Source of the DNA: ZC4RG35 sp964571765
Lineage (GTDB): Bacteria; Actinomycetota; Acidimicrobiia; Spongiisociales; ZC4RG35
Length of the DNA: 64,000 nucleotides
Direction: 5' to 3'
NCBI GenBank assembly: GCA_964571765.1
Contig: CAZNDH010000006.1
Span: forward strand, 32,615 to 96,614
The notes below the pieces were generated by a model that saw only the letters and a program-made list of their open reading frames with translations, was not told the DNA's origin and did no database searches. Of this stretch, positions 9,074 through 18,404 are shown piece after piece. Within the stretch, counting starts at the first letter, position 1; each line of letters starts with the position of its first letter. Made by a program: the position numbers and the translations under genes.

Positions 9074-10146
9074 GATGCCGCCTCGATCATGGCCTTGGCG
9101 ATGGTGTGGGCGGCATCCGGCTTGGCGATCCGTGATGCGCCCAGCCGCATCGTCTCCAACCTCTCCGGATGGAGTGCCTCGAGCATTACCTCCCCCAGTC
9201 GTTCCAGGCTGTTCTCGTCGACGGTGACCGCCGCCCCTGCCTCGGTGAGGAACCGGGCATTCGCCTGCTGATGGCCACTCGACCCGAACTCTCCGGGGAC
9301 CAGGATCGAAGGTGTGGCGGTAGCGGTGAGCTCCGCCACGGCACCCCCCGCCCGGGCGATCACCAGGTCGGCGGCAGCGTAGAAAGACTCCATGGCTGGC
9401 TCAAAGCCCTTCCGGACCCAGGTGACCCCCGGGGCGGGCGAGATCCCCTGGTACTTGCCGAGGAACCTCTCTCCCAGGAGATGAATCAGCTGCAACTCGG
9501 GGCCGTCCCAGGTCGCCGCCATCTGGGCAACCGCATGGTTGATCACGTCGGAGCCCAACGAGCCGCCGACCACCCCGACCACAGGACTGGTCTCACCTAC
9601 ACCGTAAAGGGCCAGAGCTCCGGATCTCAGCGCCCCCCGGTGGAACTTCCAGAAGGGTTCGCGCACCGGATTGCCCACCCACTCGGCCTCGGGGAGGCCG
9701 TGTGTAACCGGGAAAGCAGCGAAGCTGCGCCGTGCCCATCTCGCCACCACCCGGTTGGCCACCCCGGCCCGCACATTCTGCTCGGAGTGGAAGAAGGGGA
9801 CACCGAGGCGTCGGGCAGACATCGCCGCGGGGAGAGTCACATATCCCCCCATTCCGAGGACGGCCTTCACCCCACGTTCCTCGATCGCCGTGATCATCCG
9901 ATCGCGGGCCCGACGCACCACCTTCGGGAGTCCCAGGTTCCGTGGGGTGAGCGACCGTTGCAGGCCTCTTATCTCCACCGAGAGGAACGGAAATCCCTCG
10001 TCCGGGTACACCTCGGCCTCGAGCCGGCTGCCACCGACATAGAGGATCTCGGGACGTGGAACACCCCGGTCGACCAAAGCCTCCCCGACGGCGAGACCGG
10101 GATAGACATGGCCCCCGGTTCCCGCCGCGGCAATCAGGAAGGTCAT
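9070..10146 (-). CDS. murG: UDP-GlcNAc--undecaprenyl-PP-MurNAc-pentapeptide GlcNAc transferase MurG
   Basis: 358-residue GT28 glycosyltransferase converting lipid I to lipid II on the inner membrane face. Glycine-rich loops IAAAGTGGHVYPGLAVGEAL and VVGGSLGSDVIN, plus the UDP-GlcNAc site ARAGGAVAELTATATP and GHQQANARFL. The ATG at 10146 overlaps the ftsW stop (ATGA). The reading frame stays open far upstream across ftsW, but that part has no MurG character. Confidence 0.95.
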   Translation of the reverse strand: MTFLIAAAGTGGHVYPGLAVGEALVDRGVPRPEILYVGGSRLEAEVYPDEGFPFLSVEIRGLQRSLTPRNLGLPKVVRRARDRMITAIEERGVKAVLGMGGYVTLPAAMSARRLGVPFFHSEQNVRAGVANRVVARWARRSFAAFPVTHGLPEAEWVGNPVREPFWKFHRGALRSGALALYGVGETSPVVGVVGGSLGSDVINHAVAQMAATWDGPELQLIHLLGERFLGKYQGISPAPGVTWVRKGFEPAMESFYAAADLVIARAGGAVAELTATATPSILVPGEFGSSGHQQANARFLTEAGAAVTVDENSLERLGEVMLEALHPERLETMRLGASRIAKPDAAHTIAKAMIEAAS

Positions 10147-11309
10147 CGCTTTCCGTCTACGCCACTCTGCGAGATGTTGACCAGGATGCCCACAGAGGCC
10201 ATGGCCACCACCAACGCCGTCGACCCGAAGGAAACAAAAGGCAAGGCGATCCCCGTTATGGGCACCACGCCGAGAACACCTCCCATGTTGACCAGTGCCT
10301 GGAACGAGATCCACACCGTGATCCCCACAGCCAACATCCTGCCGAACCGGTCTGGCGCCCGCGAGGCGACCACCCAGCCGGCAACCGCCAACACCACGAA
10401 TAGTCCGATGATGGTCAGCCCTCCGACCAGACCCGTCTCCTCGCCGATGATGGCGAAGATGAAGTCGGTGTGGGCGTTGGGGAGGTAGAACCATCGCGCC
10501 CGGCTGGCACCAAGGCCCACTCCGAAGATCCCACCGTTGCCAAGGGCGTAGTAACCCTGGATTAGCTGGTAGCCGTTGCCCTTGGCGTCGGCGTACGGGT
10601 CGAGGAAGCCCTCGATCCGCGCCGTCCGGTAATCCATGTCGAAGGCGAGGAAAGTGGTGACCAGCACCGCGGCCAAGGCGACCAGGGCGACGAAGCGGAA
10701 CGGGACGTCGCTGGTCATCACCACCGCCATCGCCGCGGCCCCGATGATGATCAGCGTGCCCAGATCGGGCTGACGGATGATCAACACCCCGAATACGCCC
10801 ACCGTGGCCACCACCGGCACCACGAAGTGGCTGAACCGGGCGAGCAGCTTGTGCTTGCGCTCGAGGAGGAAGGCGAGCACGAAGACCACGCTCAACTTGG
10901 CCAGCTCCGATGGCTGGAAACTGAACCCGGACACCTCGAGCCATCTGGTTGCTCCCCCCCGGCGCTCCCCCACCATGAGCACCGCGATCAGGAGCCCCAC
11001 GGTGGCAAGGAATCCGGGGACAGCCAGTTTGCGGTACACGCGGTAGGGCATCCGGCTGGTCACGAGCAAGGCGAGAGTGCCCAGACCGACCCCGACCAGC
11101 TGGCGCTTGAAGTAGTAGAAGCGGTCGGCGCTGCGGTCGAGTGCGATCGCCGACGACGCAGACTGGGTGGCGCCGAGACCGATCACCACCAGGACCACCA
11201 GGATGACAAGGAGCACCGTGGCCACCCGGCTGTTGGTTCTCATTCGCTCGGCCCGGTCACGGGCAGCCGCCCTGACCTTGGAGATCGAGGTCACCTTGGC
11301 GGTGGTCAT
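10143..11309 (-). CDS. ftsW: Lipid II polymerase FtsW (SEDS family)
   Basis: 388-residue polytopic SEDS glycosyltransferase that polymerises septal peptidoglycan with FtsI. About ten hydrophobic segments are visible from residue 30 onward. Family motifs: FSFQPSELAKLSVVF, QPDLGTLIIIGAAAMAVV, the GNGYQLIQGYYALGNGG loop with catalytic-region Asp upstream, GEETGLVGG, and the C-terminal LPFVSFGSTALV. RodA is less likely given the position between murD and murG. Confidence 0.95.
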   Translation of the reverse strand: MTTAKVTSISKVRAAARDRAERMRTNSRVATVLLVILVVLVVIGLGATQSASSAIALDRSADRFYYFKRQLVGVGLGTLALLVTSRMPYRVYRKLAVPGFLATVGLLIAVLMVGERRGGATRWLEVSGFSFQPSELAKLSVVFVLAFLLERKHKLLARFSHFVVPVVATVGVFGVLIIRQPDLGTLIIIGAAAMAVVMTSDVPFRFVALVALAAVLVTTFLAFDMDYRTARIEGFLDPYADAKGNGYQLIQGYYALGNGGIFGVGLGASRARWFYLPNAHTDFIFAIIGEETGLVGGLTIIGLFVVLAVAGWVVASRAPDRFGRMLAVGITVWISFQALVNMGGVLGVVPITGIALPFVSFGSTALVVAMASVGILVNISQSGVDGKR

Positions 11310-12601
11310 GGCGCGGTCCCCCCGACTCTCTCGGCGACCAGTTCGGCGAATCGCTCGCCCCGGGCCTTGTAGGAGGTGAACTGATCGAAACTGGCACAGG
11401 CCGGTGCAAGGAGGACGGTGTCACCGGGACCGGCGATCTGCGCCGCCATCTCGACAGCGACTTCGATGGTGCCGGCCAGCCGGCCCCTATCCCCGGCTGC
11501 CTCGACCAGGAGCGGCCCCGCCTCACCTATCCCTATGAGCAGCTTCACGTTGGGCTCCCCAGCCAGGGGGGCCACGTCCATCCCCTTGGCCATCCCACCA
11601 GCGATGAGGACCACCGAGTCGCAAGCCCGGATCGAGGCCAGGGCGGCATGGGGGTTGGTCGCTTTGGAGTCGTCCACCCACACCACGCCGCCCCACTCGC
11701 CGATGCGCGAGCGGCGGTGGGGTCCGGGAATGAAGCCTGCAGCTGCGCTGGCGATGGCTTCGGGCTGGGCACCGAACCGACGAGACAGTGCGGTGGCGAT
11801 GGCGATGTTGGACAGGTGAATGGGATCGGCTGCGTGGAGACGGGTCACGTCGAGGGCCACATCCATGACCCGAAGGGTCGTTCCGTCAAGGCCGCCACCG
11901 CCGTCGGGAAGCCTGACCCCACTGACCGGGAACAGGCGCGACCTGGCAGCAGTCACCAGCTCGGCAGCGCCCTGGTCATCACAGTCGTAGACCAACAGAT
12001 CGTCAGGCCCATGGTTGGCGAAGACCCTGGCCTTTGCCTGCCGGTAGGCGTAGAACGAGCCGTGCCAATCGAGGTGGTCGGTGGCCAGGTTGGTGATCGC
12101 CGCCGCCTCGGGACGGAAGGTGTCGACGAACCGCAGTTGGAAGCTGGACATCTCGACCACCAGGACGTCGTACCGTTTTTCGGTGTACTCGCTGAGCGGT
12201 ATGCCGATGTTCCCTACTGCCGGAGCGTCGAGACCCGATGCACGAAGCATTGACGACGTCGCCTCGGTGACCGTGGTCTTGCCGTTCGTGCCGGTGACCG
12301 CGATCACCGGGCTCTGAAGGTGAGTCCAGGCGTACTCCACTTCGGCAATCACTGCCGGCCCCGACTCCAGGGCATCGACGATCGCCGGTGACCGCTCGGA
12401 GAACCCGGGGCTGGCGATGACCAGGTCGGTGTTGCCGAGGAGGTGGTGGTCCCAGTCGCCGAAGGCCGAGCCGAACCCCTCGGCCAGGGGCTGGGCACTG
12501 GGGCTCTGGTCGTAGATGGTGACCGATGCCCCCTTCGACCGGGCGAGGCGGGCGGCCGCCATCCCGGATACCCCGGCGCCGAGGACGAGAACGCGGCTCA
12601 C
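11306..12601 (-). CDS. murD: UDP-N-acetylmuramoylalanine--D-glutamate ligase MurD
   Basis: 431-residue Mur ligase adding D-Glu to UDP-MurNAc-L-Ala. N-terminal VSRVLVLGAGVSGMAAARLA, P-loop AVTGTNGKTTVTEATS, TNLATDHLDWHGSFYAYRQAK and the C-terminal VDDSKATNPHAALASI are all MurD-type. The GTG at 12601 forms a GTGA overlap with the mraY stop and fits the family N-terminus; the open frame upstream of it is antisense-like noise over mraY. Confidence 0.95.
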   Translation of the reverse strand: MSRVLVLGAGVSGMAAARLARSKGASVTIYDQSPSAQPLAEGFGSAFGDWDHHLLGNTDLVIASPGFSERSPAIVDALESGPAVIAEVEYAWTHLQSPVIAVTGTNGKTTVTEATSSMLRASGLDAPAVGNIGIPLSEYTEKRYDVLVVEMSSFQLRFVDTFRPEAAAITNLATDHLDWHGSFYAYRQAKARVFANHGPDDLLVYDCDDQGAAELVTAARSRLFPVSGVRLPDGGGGLDGTTLRVMDVALDVTRLHAADPIHLSNIAIATALSRRFGAQPEAIASAAAGFIPGPHRRSRIGEWGGVVWVDDSKATNPHAALASIRACDSVVLIAGGMAKGMDVAPLAGEPNVKLLIGIGEAGPLLVEAAGDRGRLAGTIEVAVEMAAQIAGPGDTVLLAPACASFDQFTSYKARGERFAELVAERVGGTAP

Positions 12602-13665
12602 AGCAGTCCCTCGAGCCGGAGAAAGTCGCCGTAGAAGAAGCCCAGCCCCAGGGCTACTCCGATGCCGGTGAGTATCCAGAACCTTATGACCACAGTGGTC
12701 TCCGCCCATCCACTCAGATCGAAGTGGAAGTGGAGCGGCGACATGCGAAAGACGCGGGTCCCAAAGAGCTTGAAGCTGACGACCTGGAGGATCACCGAGA
12801 GGGTCTCGGCGACGAAGATTGCCCCGATCACCAGAAGGAGTAGCTGGGTGTTGGTGAGCAGTGCCAGGGCGGCAAGAAGTCCACCGATCGCCTGGCTGCC
12901 CACGTCCCCCATGATGATCTTGGCCGGGTGGGCGTTCCACCAGAGGAATCCGAGGAGAGCGCCAAACATGGCGGCCGAGATCACCGCCAGCTCCAAGGGG
13001 TCGACAGCCTGGTAGACACCGGGGATGCGGAAGGGCGGCTGGTTCCGGAACTGCCAGAAGGCGATCACCGTGTAGGACGCCACCACCAACGCCGCCGACC
13101 CGGCTGCCAGTCCGTCCATCCCGTCGGTGAGGTTGACCCCGTTGGCAAAACCGGTCATCAGCAGGAGGACCCACACCACGAAGAAGACTCCCAGGTCGAG
13201 GCCCAGTGGGCGCACGAAAGAGAGTTGGGTCACCACACCGGCGTTGGATGCGCCCCAGGCGAAGAAGGCGGCCACTGCCAGCTGACCCCCGAACTTGGCC
13301 GACTTGGACAGGCCCAAGCTCCGCTTCCGGGTGTACTTGACCCAGTCGTCGGCGAAACCGACCAGACCCATACCGGCGAGTGCCAACATCGCCAGCAGCC
13401 CGCCGGGGTGGAACTCCTGGACCTCCACCACCAGGCCGTTGCCCGCGGTGAAGACCCTGAGATGCGATACCGCGTATCCGATGATGGCGGCGCTGACGAA
13501 GACAATCCCGCCCATCGTTGGGATACCCTGCTTGTGGGCGTGGCTGGCCAGCTCCTCCTGGACGAACTGGCCGATCCGACGACGCTCGAGGATCCGGATC
13601 ACCCACGGGGTTCCGAAGATCGACACAATCAGGGCGACCGCGGCAGAGATCAAGAGTGAGATCAC
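12598..13665 (-). CDS. mraY: Phospho-MurNAc-pentapeptide transferase MraY
   Basis: 355-residue, about ten-TM enzyme making lipid I from UDP-MurNAc-pentapeptide and undecaprenyl phosphate. Motifs: HKQGIPTMGGIVF (substrate loop), GFADDWVKYTRKRSLGLS (Asp pair), NLTDGMDGLAAG (Mg-binding Asp) and HPAKIIMGDVGSQAIGG. Family length is about 360. ATG overlaps the murE stop, leaving no room for murF, which normally lies here. Confidence 0.96.
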   Translation of the reverse strand: MISLLISAAVALIVSIFGTPWVIRILERRRIGQFVQEELASHAHKQGIPTMGGIVFVSAAIIGYAVSHLRVFTAGNGLVVEVQEFHPGGLLAMLALAGMGLVGFADDWVKYTRKRSLGLSKSAKFGGQLAVAAFFAWGASNAGVVTQLSFVRPLGLDLGVFFVVWVLLLMTGFANGVNLTDGMDGLAAGSAALVVASYTVIAFWQFRNQPPFRIPGVYQAVDPLELAVISAAMFGALLGFLWWNAHPAKIIMGDVGSQAIGGLLAALALLTNTQLLLLVIGAIFVAETLSVILQVVSFKLFGTRVFRMSPLHFHFDLSGWAETTVVIRFWILTGIGVALGLGFFYGDFLRLEGLL

Positions 13666-15158
13666 CGGCCCATCCTCCCCGTTCCCGCACCGGAATTGGT
13701 GGACTTCCTTACTGCAGCCAGCGCCTCCCGGGCCACCCGGCGGTCATCGAACTCGATGAGCTCCCCGGCTACTTCCTGGTGAGGCTCGTGGCCTCGTCCC
13801 AACACCAGGACCACGTCACCGGGCTCGGCCCGCGACACTGCCAGGCTGATCGCCAGACGTCGGTCTACCTCGACCAGGGACTTCGCCCCCGGTGTGAGCC
13901 CGGTGACCACCGCCTCCACAATCGCCTGGGGATCCTCGGATCGAGGGTTGTCGCTGGTGACCACCGCCAGGTCGGCGGCCGACACCGCCCGGCCCATGAG
14001 GGGTCGCTTTTCCCGGTCCCGATCGCCACCCGCTCCCACCAGGGCGATCACCCTCCCCTCGCTGATCTCCCGTGCGGTGGCTATGGCGTGGGCTATGCCG
14101 TCGGGGGTGTGGGCGTAGTCCACGATCACTTTGACCGGATCGTCACCGGACACCTTCTCGTATCTCCCCGGGACCCCGGGCAGGTTCTCCACCCCACCGA
14201 CCACCTGGTCGAACCCGATCCCCGCCGCAAGTGACGACACTGCAGCGATCATCGCGTTGTCCAGGTTGAAGCGGCCGGTGGCCGTGGTCGAGGTGTCCGA
14301 CTCCCCCCACGGTGTCACCAGCCGGAAACGGGTACCGAAGGGGGTGGGCACGACGACCTCGGCTCTGGCATCACCCTCGACTCCCACCGTGACCAGGGGA
14401 CGGCCCCCGAAGCCTCGAGCGATCCGCTCCCCTGCGGGATCATCTACGTTGACCACCGCCGTGCCCACTTCGTACTCCTCGAAGAGAGACCGCTTCGCCG
14501 CCAGATAGTGATCCATGTCGCCGTGGAAGTCGAGGTGGTCCTGGGTGAGGTTGGTGAAGGCAGCGACCTCGAACCGGGTCCCTCTCACCCGGTCCAAGGT
14601 CAGGGCGTGCGAGGAGACCTCCGCGGCCACGATCCGGCATCCGGCATGACGCATCCGGGAGAGGAGCCGTTGGAAGTCGGGGGCCTCGGGTGTGGTCCGC
14701 GCCGAGCCCGAGGGCTCTCCGGCGATCCTGACCCCGATGGTTCCGATGAGGCCGGCAGGGATGCCCGCCGAAGCGGCAATTGCCTCTACGTAATGGGTGA
14801 CTGTGGTTTTTCCGTTGGTCCCCGTCACCCCGACCACCGAGAGGTCACGGGACGGATCGCCGTGAACCGCTGCAGCCAGAGCCCCCATCGCTTGGCGGGT
14901 GTCGGCCACGACGATCTGGGCCACCTCCACCGGCATCTCGCGATCGACGCAGATCGCGGCTGCTCCCGATGCCACCGCTTCGGCGACGAAGTCATGGCCG
15001 TCCCGGCTGTGACCGGCCACGGCGACGAACAGCCATCCAGGGCCAACCTGCCGCGAGTCGTGGGTGACCTCCTCCACGGCAGCGGTCGTGACAGCTCCAC
15101 CGGGGACCAGGTGCCCCCCAACCAACGCCGCCAACTCCCCGACCGACCTACCCACCAT
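13662..15158 (-). CDS. murE: UDP-MurNAc-tripeptide synthetase MurE (meso-DAP type)
   Basis: 498-residue Mur ligase that adds the third stem residue. GVTGTNGKTTVTHYVEA is the ATP loop, DYAHTPDGI follows in the central region, and the C-terminal domain carries TSDNPRSEDP around residue 403. The DNPR tetrad is the meso-diaminopimelate specificity motif (lysine-adding MurE differ here), so the peptidoglycan is predicted to contain meso-DAP. The start overlaps ftsI by 11 bases; a slightly later start cannot be excluded. No MurF-like domain is fused to either end. Confidence 0.95.
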   Translation of the reverse strand: MVGRSVGELAALVGGHLVPGGAVTTAAVEEVTHDSRQVGPGWLFVAVAGHSRDGHDFVAEAVASGAAAICVDREMPVEVAQIVVADTRQAMGALAAAVHGDPSRDLSVVGVTGTNGKTTVTHYVEAIAASAGIPAGLIGTIGVRIAGEPSGSARTTPEAPDFQRLLSRMRHAGCRIVAAEVSSHALTLDRVRGTRFEVAAFTNLTQDHLDFHGDMDHYLAAKRSLFEEYEVGTAVVNVDDPAGERIARGFGGRPLVTVGVEGDARAEVVVPTPFGTRFRLVTPWGESDTSTTATGRFNLDNAMIAAVSSLAAGIGFDQVVGGVENLPGVPGRYEKVSGDDPVKVIVDYAHTPDGIAHAIATAREISEGRVIALVGAGGDRDREKRPLMGRAVSAADLAVVTSDNPRSEDPQAIVEAVVTGLTPGAKSLVEVDRRLAISLAVSRAEPGDVVLVLGRGHEPHQEVAGELIEFDDRRVAREALAAVRKSTNSGAGTGRMGR

Positions 15159-16956
15159 GGTCGGGGGTCACCGCGAGACGATGTAGCGCCTGTTCCATCA
15201 CCTGGGCGAAGACCGGAGCGGCGGCCAGACCGCCTGTGCGGTACTCGTGTTTGGGACCGTCGACCACAACCGCCACCACGACTTTGGGGTCGCTTATCGG
15301 GGCCATCCCCACGAACGAGGCCCGGGTCTCCTCGGTGTAACGGCCATCATGGCCCAGTTTGTTGGCGGTGCCGGTCTTCCCTCCCACCCGGTAGTTCTCC
15401 ACGGTCCCCTGGATTCCGGTGCCCTCGTCGACGGCCCGGGCGAGTAGCTCACGCATCAGCCGGGCGGTGGTCGCCGAGACCACCTGGCGGGTCTCCACGC
15501 CGGCAACCTGAGTGGTCCCGTTGACGTCCGACCGGGAAGCGACGATGTGCGGGGTGGTCCACACCCCGTCGTTGCCGATGGCGGCGTAGGCGGCTGCCAT
15601 CTGGAGGGGGGTGGCCGCCACCGAGTACCCGATGGCTGCCGAAGCCCAGCAGATGTCACAGCCAGCCTCGAAGTTGAGGATTCCCGGCGCCTCCACCGTG
15701 TAGTCGATCCCGGTCTTCGATCCCAGACCGAACCTCTCGATGTATTGGACCAGACGGCGCTGGCCGAGCATCTCGGCGATCTTGATCGTCCCGATGTTGG
15801 AAGACTCGGCAAAGATCTGGGCAACGCTCATGTCGGTGGTCTCATGCCGGGTGAAATCGCGATAGCACCCGTAGAGCTCGTCGTCGGCGAAACGACAGGC
15901 GCCCTCCTTCAGTTCCAGTTCGTCGGAGACGCCGGGGACGATCGACCCAATGCTCACCTCACCCTCCTCGAGGGCAGCGGCGACGGTGATCAGCTTCTGG
16001 GTCGAGCCGGGCTCGAAGATCCCCCGGACCACGAAGTTGGAGAACATCCGGCACTGCGCCGGCTCGTCGGCGGCCTCACAACTCGGGTCCAGGGTCTGGC
16101 GGGTCTGGGGGTCGAACACCGGAGCGCCGGTCATCGCCAGCACCGCCCCGGTCTCCACATGGAGGACGACCACCCAACAGGCGTCGGCTCCGGTGCGGTC
16201 CTTCGCTTCGAGGCACGCCTTCTGGGCCTGAAACTGGAGCGGGAGGTCAATGGTGGTGTTGAGGTCGACTCCGGGCACCGCTGGAACTATGTCGGAGATG
16301 CCCTGAAGTATCGGGGTGCCGTCGAGCCCCCTCTCGAATACCGCCCGGCCGGGGACCCCGGTCAGCTCTTCGTCGTAGATGAGCTCCAGACCGTCCCTAC
16401 CCACCCCGTCGATGTCGACGAACCCGGTGATGTGGCTGGCGACCACGCCAGCGGGATAGACCCGCGTCGGCTCGTCGTGGGCGTAGATTCCGGTGACCTG
16501 CATGTCGAGGATCTGATTGGCGACCTCAGGCTCGAGCTGTCTCTTGATGTATACGAAGTCGCGCCCGCTGGTCAGCCGCTCGTGTAAGGCTGCACTGTCC
16601 ACCCCGAGCAATCCACCTATCTGCTGCGCCACCCACAGCGGCTCCTCGACCTGTCCCGGCACCGCAAAGAGGCTCTTGGAGTCGACGGTCAGGGCGAGTA
16701 GCTCGCCGTTGCGATCGAAGATCTTCCCACGTTGAGGAGCGATCTCCCGCGAGACCAGGCGTTGGCTCAGTCCGGCGACGGCAAGCTCGGGAGCATCGAC
16801 CACCTGGATGTGCACCAGCCGGTAGGCCATACCCCCCCAGGCGAGGATCACCGCCAGGCCGATGATCGCCAGCCTGATCCTGGCTGGTTCGGCTCCGACC
16901 TCAGCCGGCATGACCCCGACACCTCCGGCTGATCTCCCGGAGGGGCGGAGCCCCAT
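15148..16956 (-). CDS. ftsI: Septal transpeptidase FtsI / PBP3 (class B PBP)
   Basis: 602-residue class B penicillin-binding protein that crosslinks septal peptidoglycan together with FtsW. One TM helix (about residues 27-45, RLAIIGLAVILAWGGMAYRL), dimerisation domain with RGKIFDRNGELLA, then the transpeptidase: FEPGSTQKLIT (active-site Ser, motif SxxK), ESSNIGTIK (SxN) and GGKTGTAN (KTG). No PASTA repeats. A start at 16956 has GGAAGG very close; the ATG at 16911 with GGAGG ten bases upstream is an alternative that would shorten the tail. Confidence 0.95.
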   Translation of the reverse strand: MGLRPSGRSAGGVGVMPAEVGAEPARIRLAIIGLAVILAWGGMAYRLVHIQVVDAPELAVAGLSQRLVSREIAPQRGKIFDRNGELLALTVDSKSLFAVPGQVEEPLWVAQQIGGLLGVDSAALHERLTSGRDFVYIKRQLEPEVANQILDMQVTGIYAHDEPTRVYPAGVVASHITGFVDIDGVGRDGLELIYDEELTGVPGRAVFERGLDGTPILQGISDIVPAVPGVDLNTTIDLPLQFQAQKACLEAKDRTGADACWVVVLHVETGAVLAMTGAPVFDPQTRQTLDPSCEAADEPAQCRMFSNFVVRGIFEPGSTQKLITVAAALEEGEVSIGSIVPGVSDELELKEGACRFADDELYGCYRDFTRHETTDMSVAQIFAESSNIGTIKIAEMLGQRRLVQYIERFGLGSKTGIDYTVEAPGILNFEAGCDICWASAAIGYSVAATPLQMAAAYAAIGNDGVWTTPHIVASRSDVNGTTQVAGVETRQVVSATTARLMRELLARAVDEGTGIQGTVENYRVGGKTGTANKLGHDGRYTEETRASFVGMAPISDPKVVVAVVVDGPKHEYRTGGLAAAPVFAQVMEQALHRLAVTPDHGG

Positions 16957-16989
16957 TCACCTTCCCGGTACCAGCGCTCGACCCGGCCG

Positions 16990-17376
16990 TCATTGGTTGG
17001 CTTCGTCCTTCTCCGCTCCAGCGAACACCGGGAGCTTCCCATCGAGATCGACCAGGAGCTGTCGGGTGGTCTGGGGAATCACCAGTCCCATCTCCTCGGC
17101 AAGGGGAGCGATCCGCGCCGGGTTCTCCAGGCGGGCGATCTCCAACCGCAACTCGAGGTTGACCGCCTCCTCCCGGGCCAGGGCACGGTTCAGCTCGGCC
17201 AGGTCGAAGGCTGCCCGGTCCAGACTCGTCTGCGCCAGGCCCAGACCGAGGAACCCGACGATGGCGATCAAGGCGACGATCATCCAGGGAGCCAGTGCCG
17301 GCCGTCGGGTTGCCCGGCCCCGGAGGACCCTTAGGTTCTCCTCGGTCCGCCGACGTGGTTGGGTGAGAGCGGTCAT
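16990..17376 (-). CDS. ftsL: FtsL-like divisome membrane protein
   Basis: 128-residue bitopic protein: basic N-terminus, one TM helix (about residues 30-50, WMIVALIAIVGFLGLGLAQ) and a short periplasmic coiled coil (FDLAELNRALAREEAVNLELRL by position, residues 57-85), ending in a small IPQTTRQLLVDL segment. FtsL diverges rapidly in sequence, so the call rests on topology, length and its place between rsmH and ftsI. ATG overlaps the rsmH stop (ATGA). Confidence 0.85.
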   Translation of the reverse strand: MTALTQPRRRTEENLRVLRGRATRRPALAPWMIVALIAIVGFLGLGLAQTSLDRAAFDLAELNRALAREEAVNLELRLEIARLENPARIAPLAEEMGLVIPQTTRQLLVDLDGKLPVFAGAEKDEANQ

Positions 17377-18299
17377 CCAGCCACCTTCTCCGCCGCCCTG
17401 AGGATGGCCGACCGGGCCCGCCGGTTGGTGGCGACCTCGTCCGACGATGCCCGTAACGGCTTACGGGTCAATATGCGAAGCTCGGCGGTCTGACCGCAGC
17501 CACACACCGGTAGTCCCGGAGGGCAGACACACCCACGAGCCCCTTCGGCGAAACGCGTCTTGACGATCCGATCCTCGAGCGAGTGGTAGGAGATGGCTAT
17601 GACCCGCCCCCCCGGGCTCACCAGTTCGATGGCCTGGTCGAGGCCCGACCGGATGGCATCAAGTTCGGCGTTCACCACGATCCGCAGCGCCTGAAAAGTG
17701 CGTCGGGCGGGATGACCCGCCCGACGCCGAGCCGCGGGCATCGCATCGGCGATGACGGTGGCCAACCTGGCGGTGGACTCGACAGGGCGAGCGGCGACGA
17801 TGGCATCGGCGATGCGGCCTGCCATCGGCTCCTCGCCGAACTCTCGGATGACGTCGGCGAGATCGTTGCGCTCCCACCCGTTGACCACCTCGTCGGCGGT
17901 CACGCTGGCGTCAGGGCCCATGCGCATGTCGAGCGGGCCGTCGTGTTGATAGGAGAAGCCGCGATCCGGCTCGTCGAACTGATGCGACGACACCCCGAAG
18001 TCGAAGAGCACCGCGGCCGGAGGCCGGTCGAGCCGGGGTCCCACGAGGGTGGATAGTTCGGCGAAGTTGCCGAGGACGGTTTCGATCCTGAGGTCCGAGG
18101 CGTTGGCCAGGGCGTCAGGGTCGCGGTCGACCGCCACTACCCGCACCAGATCACCGCACTCGGCGATGATGCGCCGGGTGTGCCCTCCTCCGCCGAAAGT
18201 GGCGTCGACAACGGTGCCGGGGAGGGTGGGAGCGATCAATGCCACCACCTCGTCGACAAGGACCGGGAGGTGATATCCGTGCTTCGGGCCATGGTCCAT
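17373..18299 (-). CDS. rsmH: 16S rRNA (cytosine-1402 N4) methyltransferase RsmH
   Basis: 308-residue SAM-dependent methyltransferase (formerly MraW) that modifies C1402 in the decoding centre. HLPVLVDEVVAL at the N-terminus, SAM loop VDATFGGGGHTRRI, then LFDFGVSSHQFDEPDRGFSY and IAISYHSLEDRIVKTRF. C-terminal CVCPPGLPVCGCG is the usual Cys-rich strand. I choose the ATG at 18299 (MDHGPKHGYHLPVL) behind GGGGGG; an upstream in-frame ATG at 18326 lacks support. Confidence 0.96.
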   Translation of the reverse strand: MDHGPKHGYHLPVLVDEVVALIAPTLPGTVVDATFGGGGHTRRIIAECGDLVRVVAVDRDPDALANASDLRIETVLGNFAELSTLVGPRLDRPPAAVLFDFGVSSHQFDEPDRGFSYQHDGPLDMRMGPDASVTADEVVNGWERNDLADVIREFGEEPMAGRIADAIVAARPVESTARLATVIADAMPAARRRAGHPARRTFQALRIVVNAELDAIRSGLDQAIELVSPGGRVIAISYHSLEDRIVKTRFAEGARGCVCPPGLPVCGCGQTAELRILTRKPLRASSDEVATNRRARSAILRAAEKVAG

Positions 18300-18404
18300 G
18301 GCCAGCCCCCCGGGCGCTGGTACCAACTGAAAGCGGGCGGAGTCAGGGGCCTTCCAATTGGTTCCGGGGGGCTGGCGATGGGCCCAGCCCTGGTTGCTGA
18401 CGGT

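Noticed and set aside
10147..10944. Apparent N-terminal extension of MurG
   Set aside because: Arg/Gly-rich reading antiphase to ftsW, no domain content; ATG 10146 is better.
12602..13690. Apparent N-terminal extension of MurD
   Set aside because: It runs through mraY in another frame; MurD starts at GTG 12601 with a GTGA overlap.
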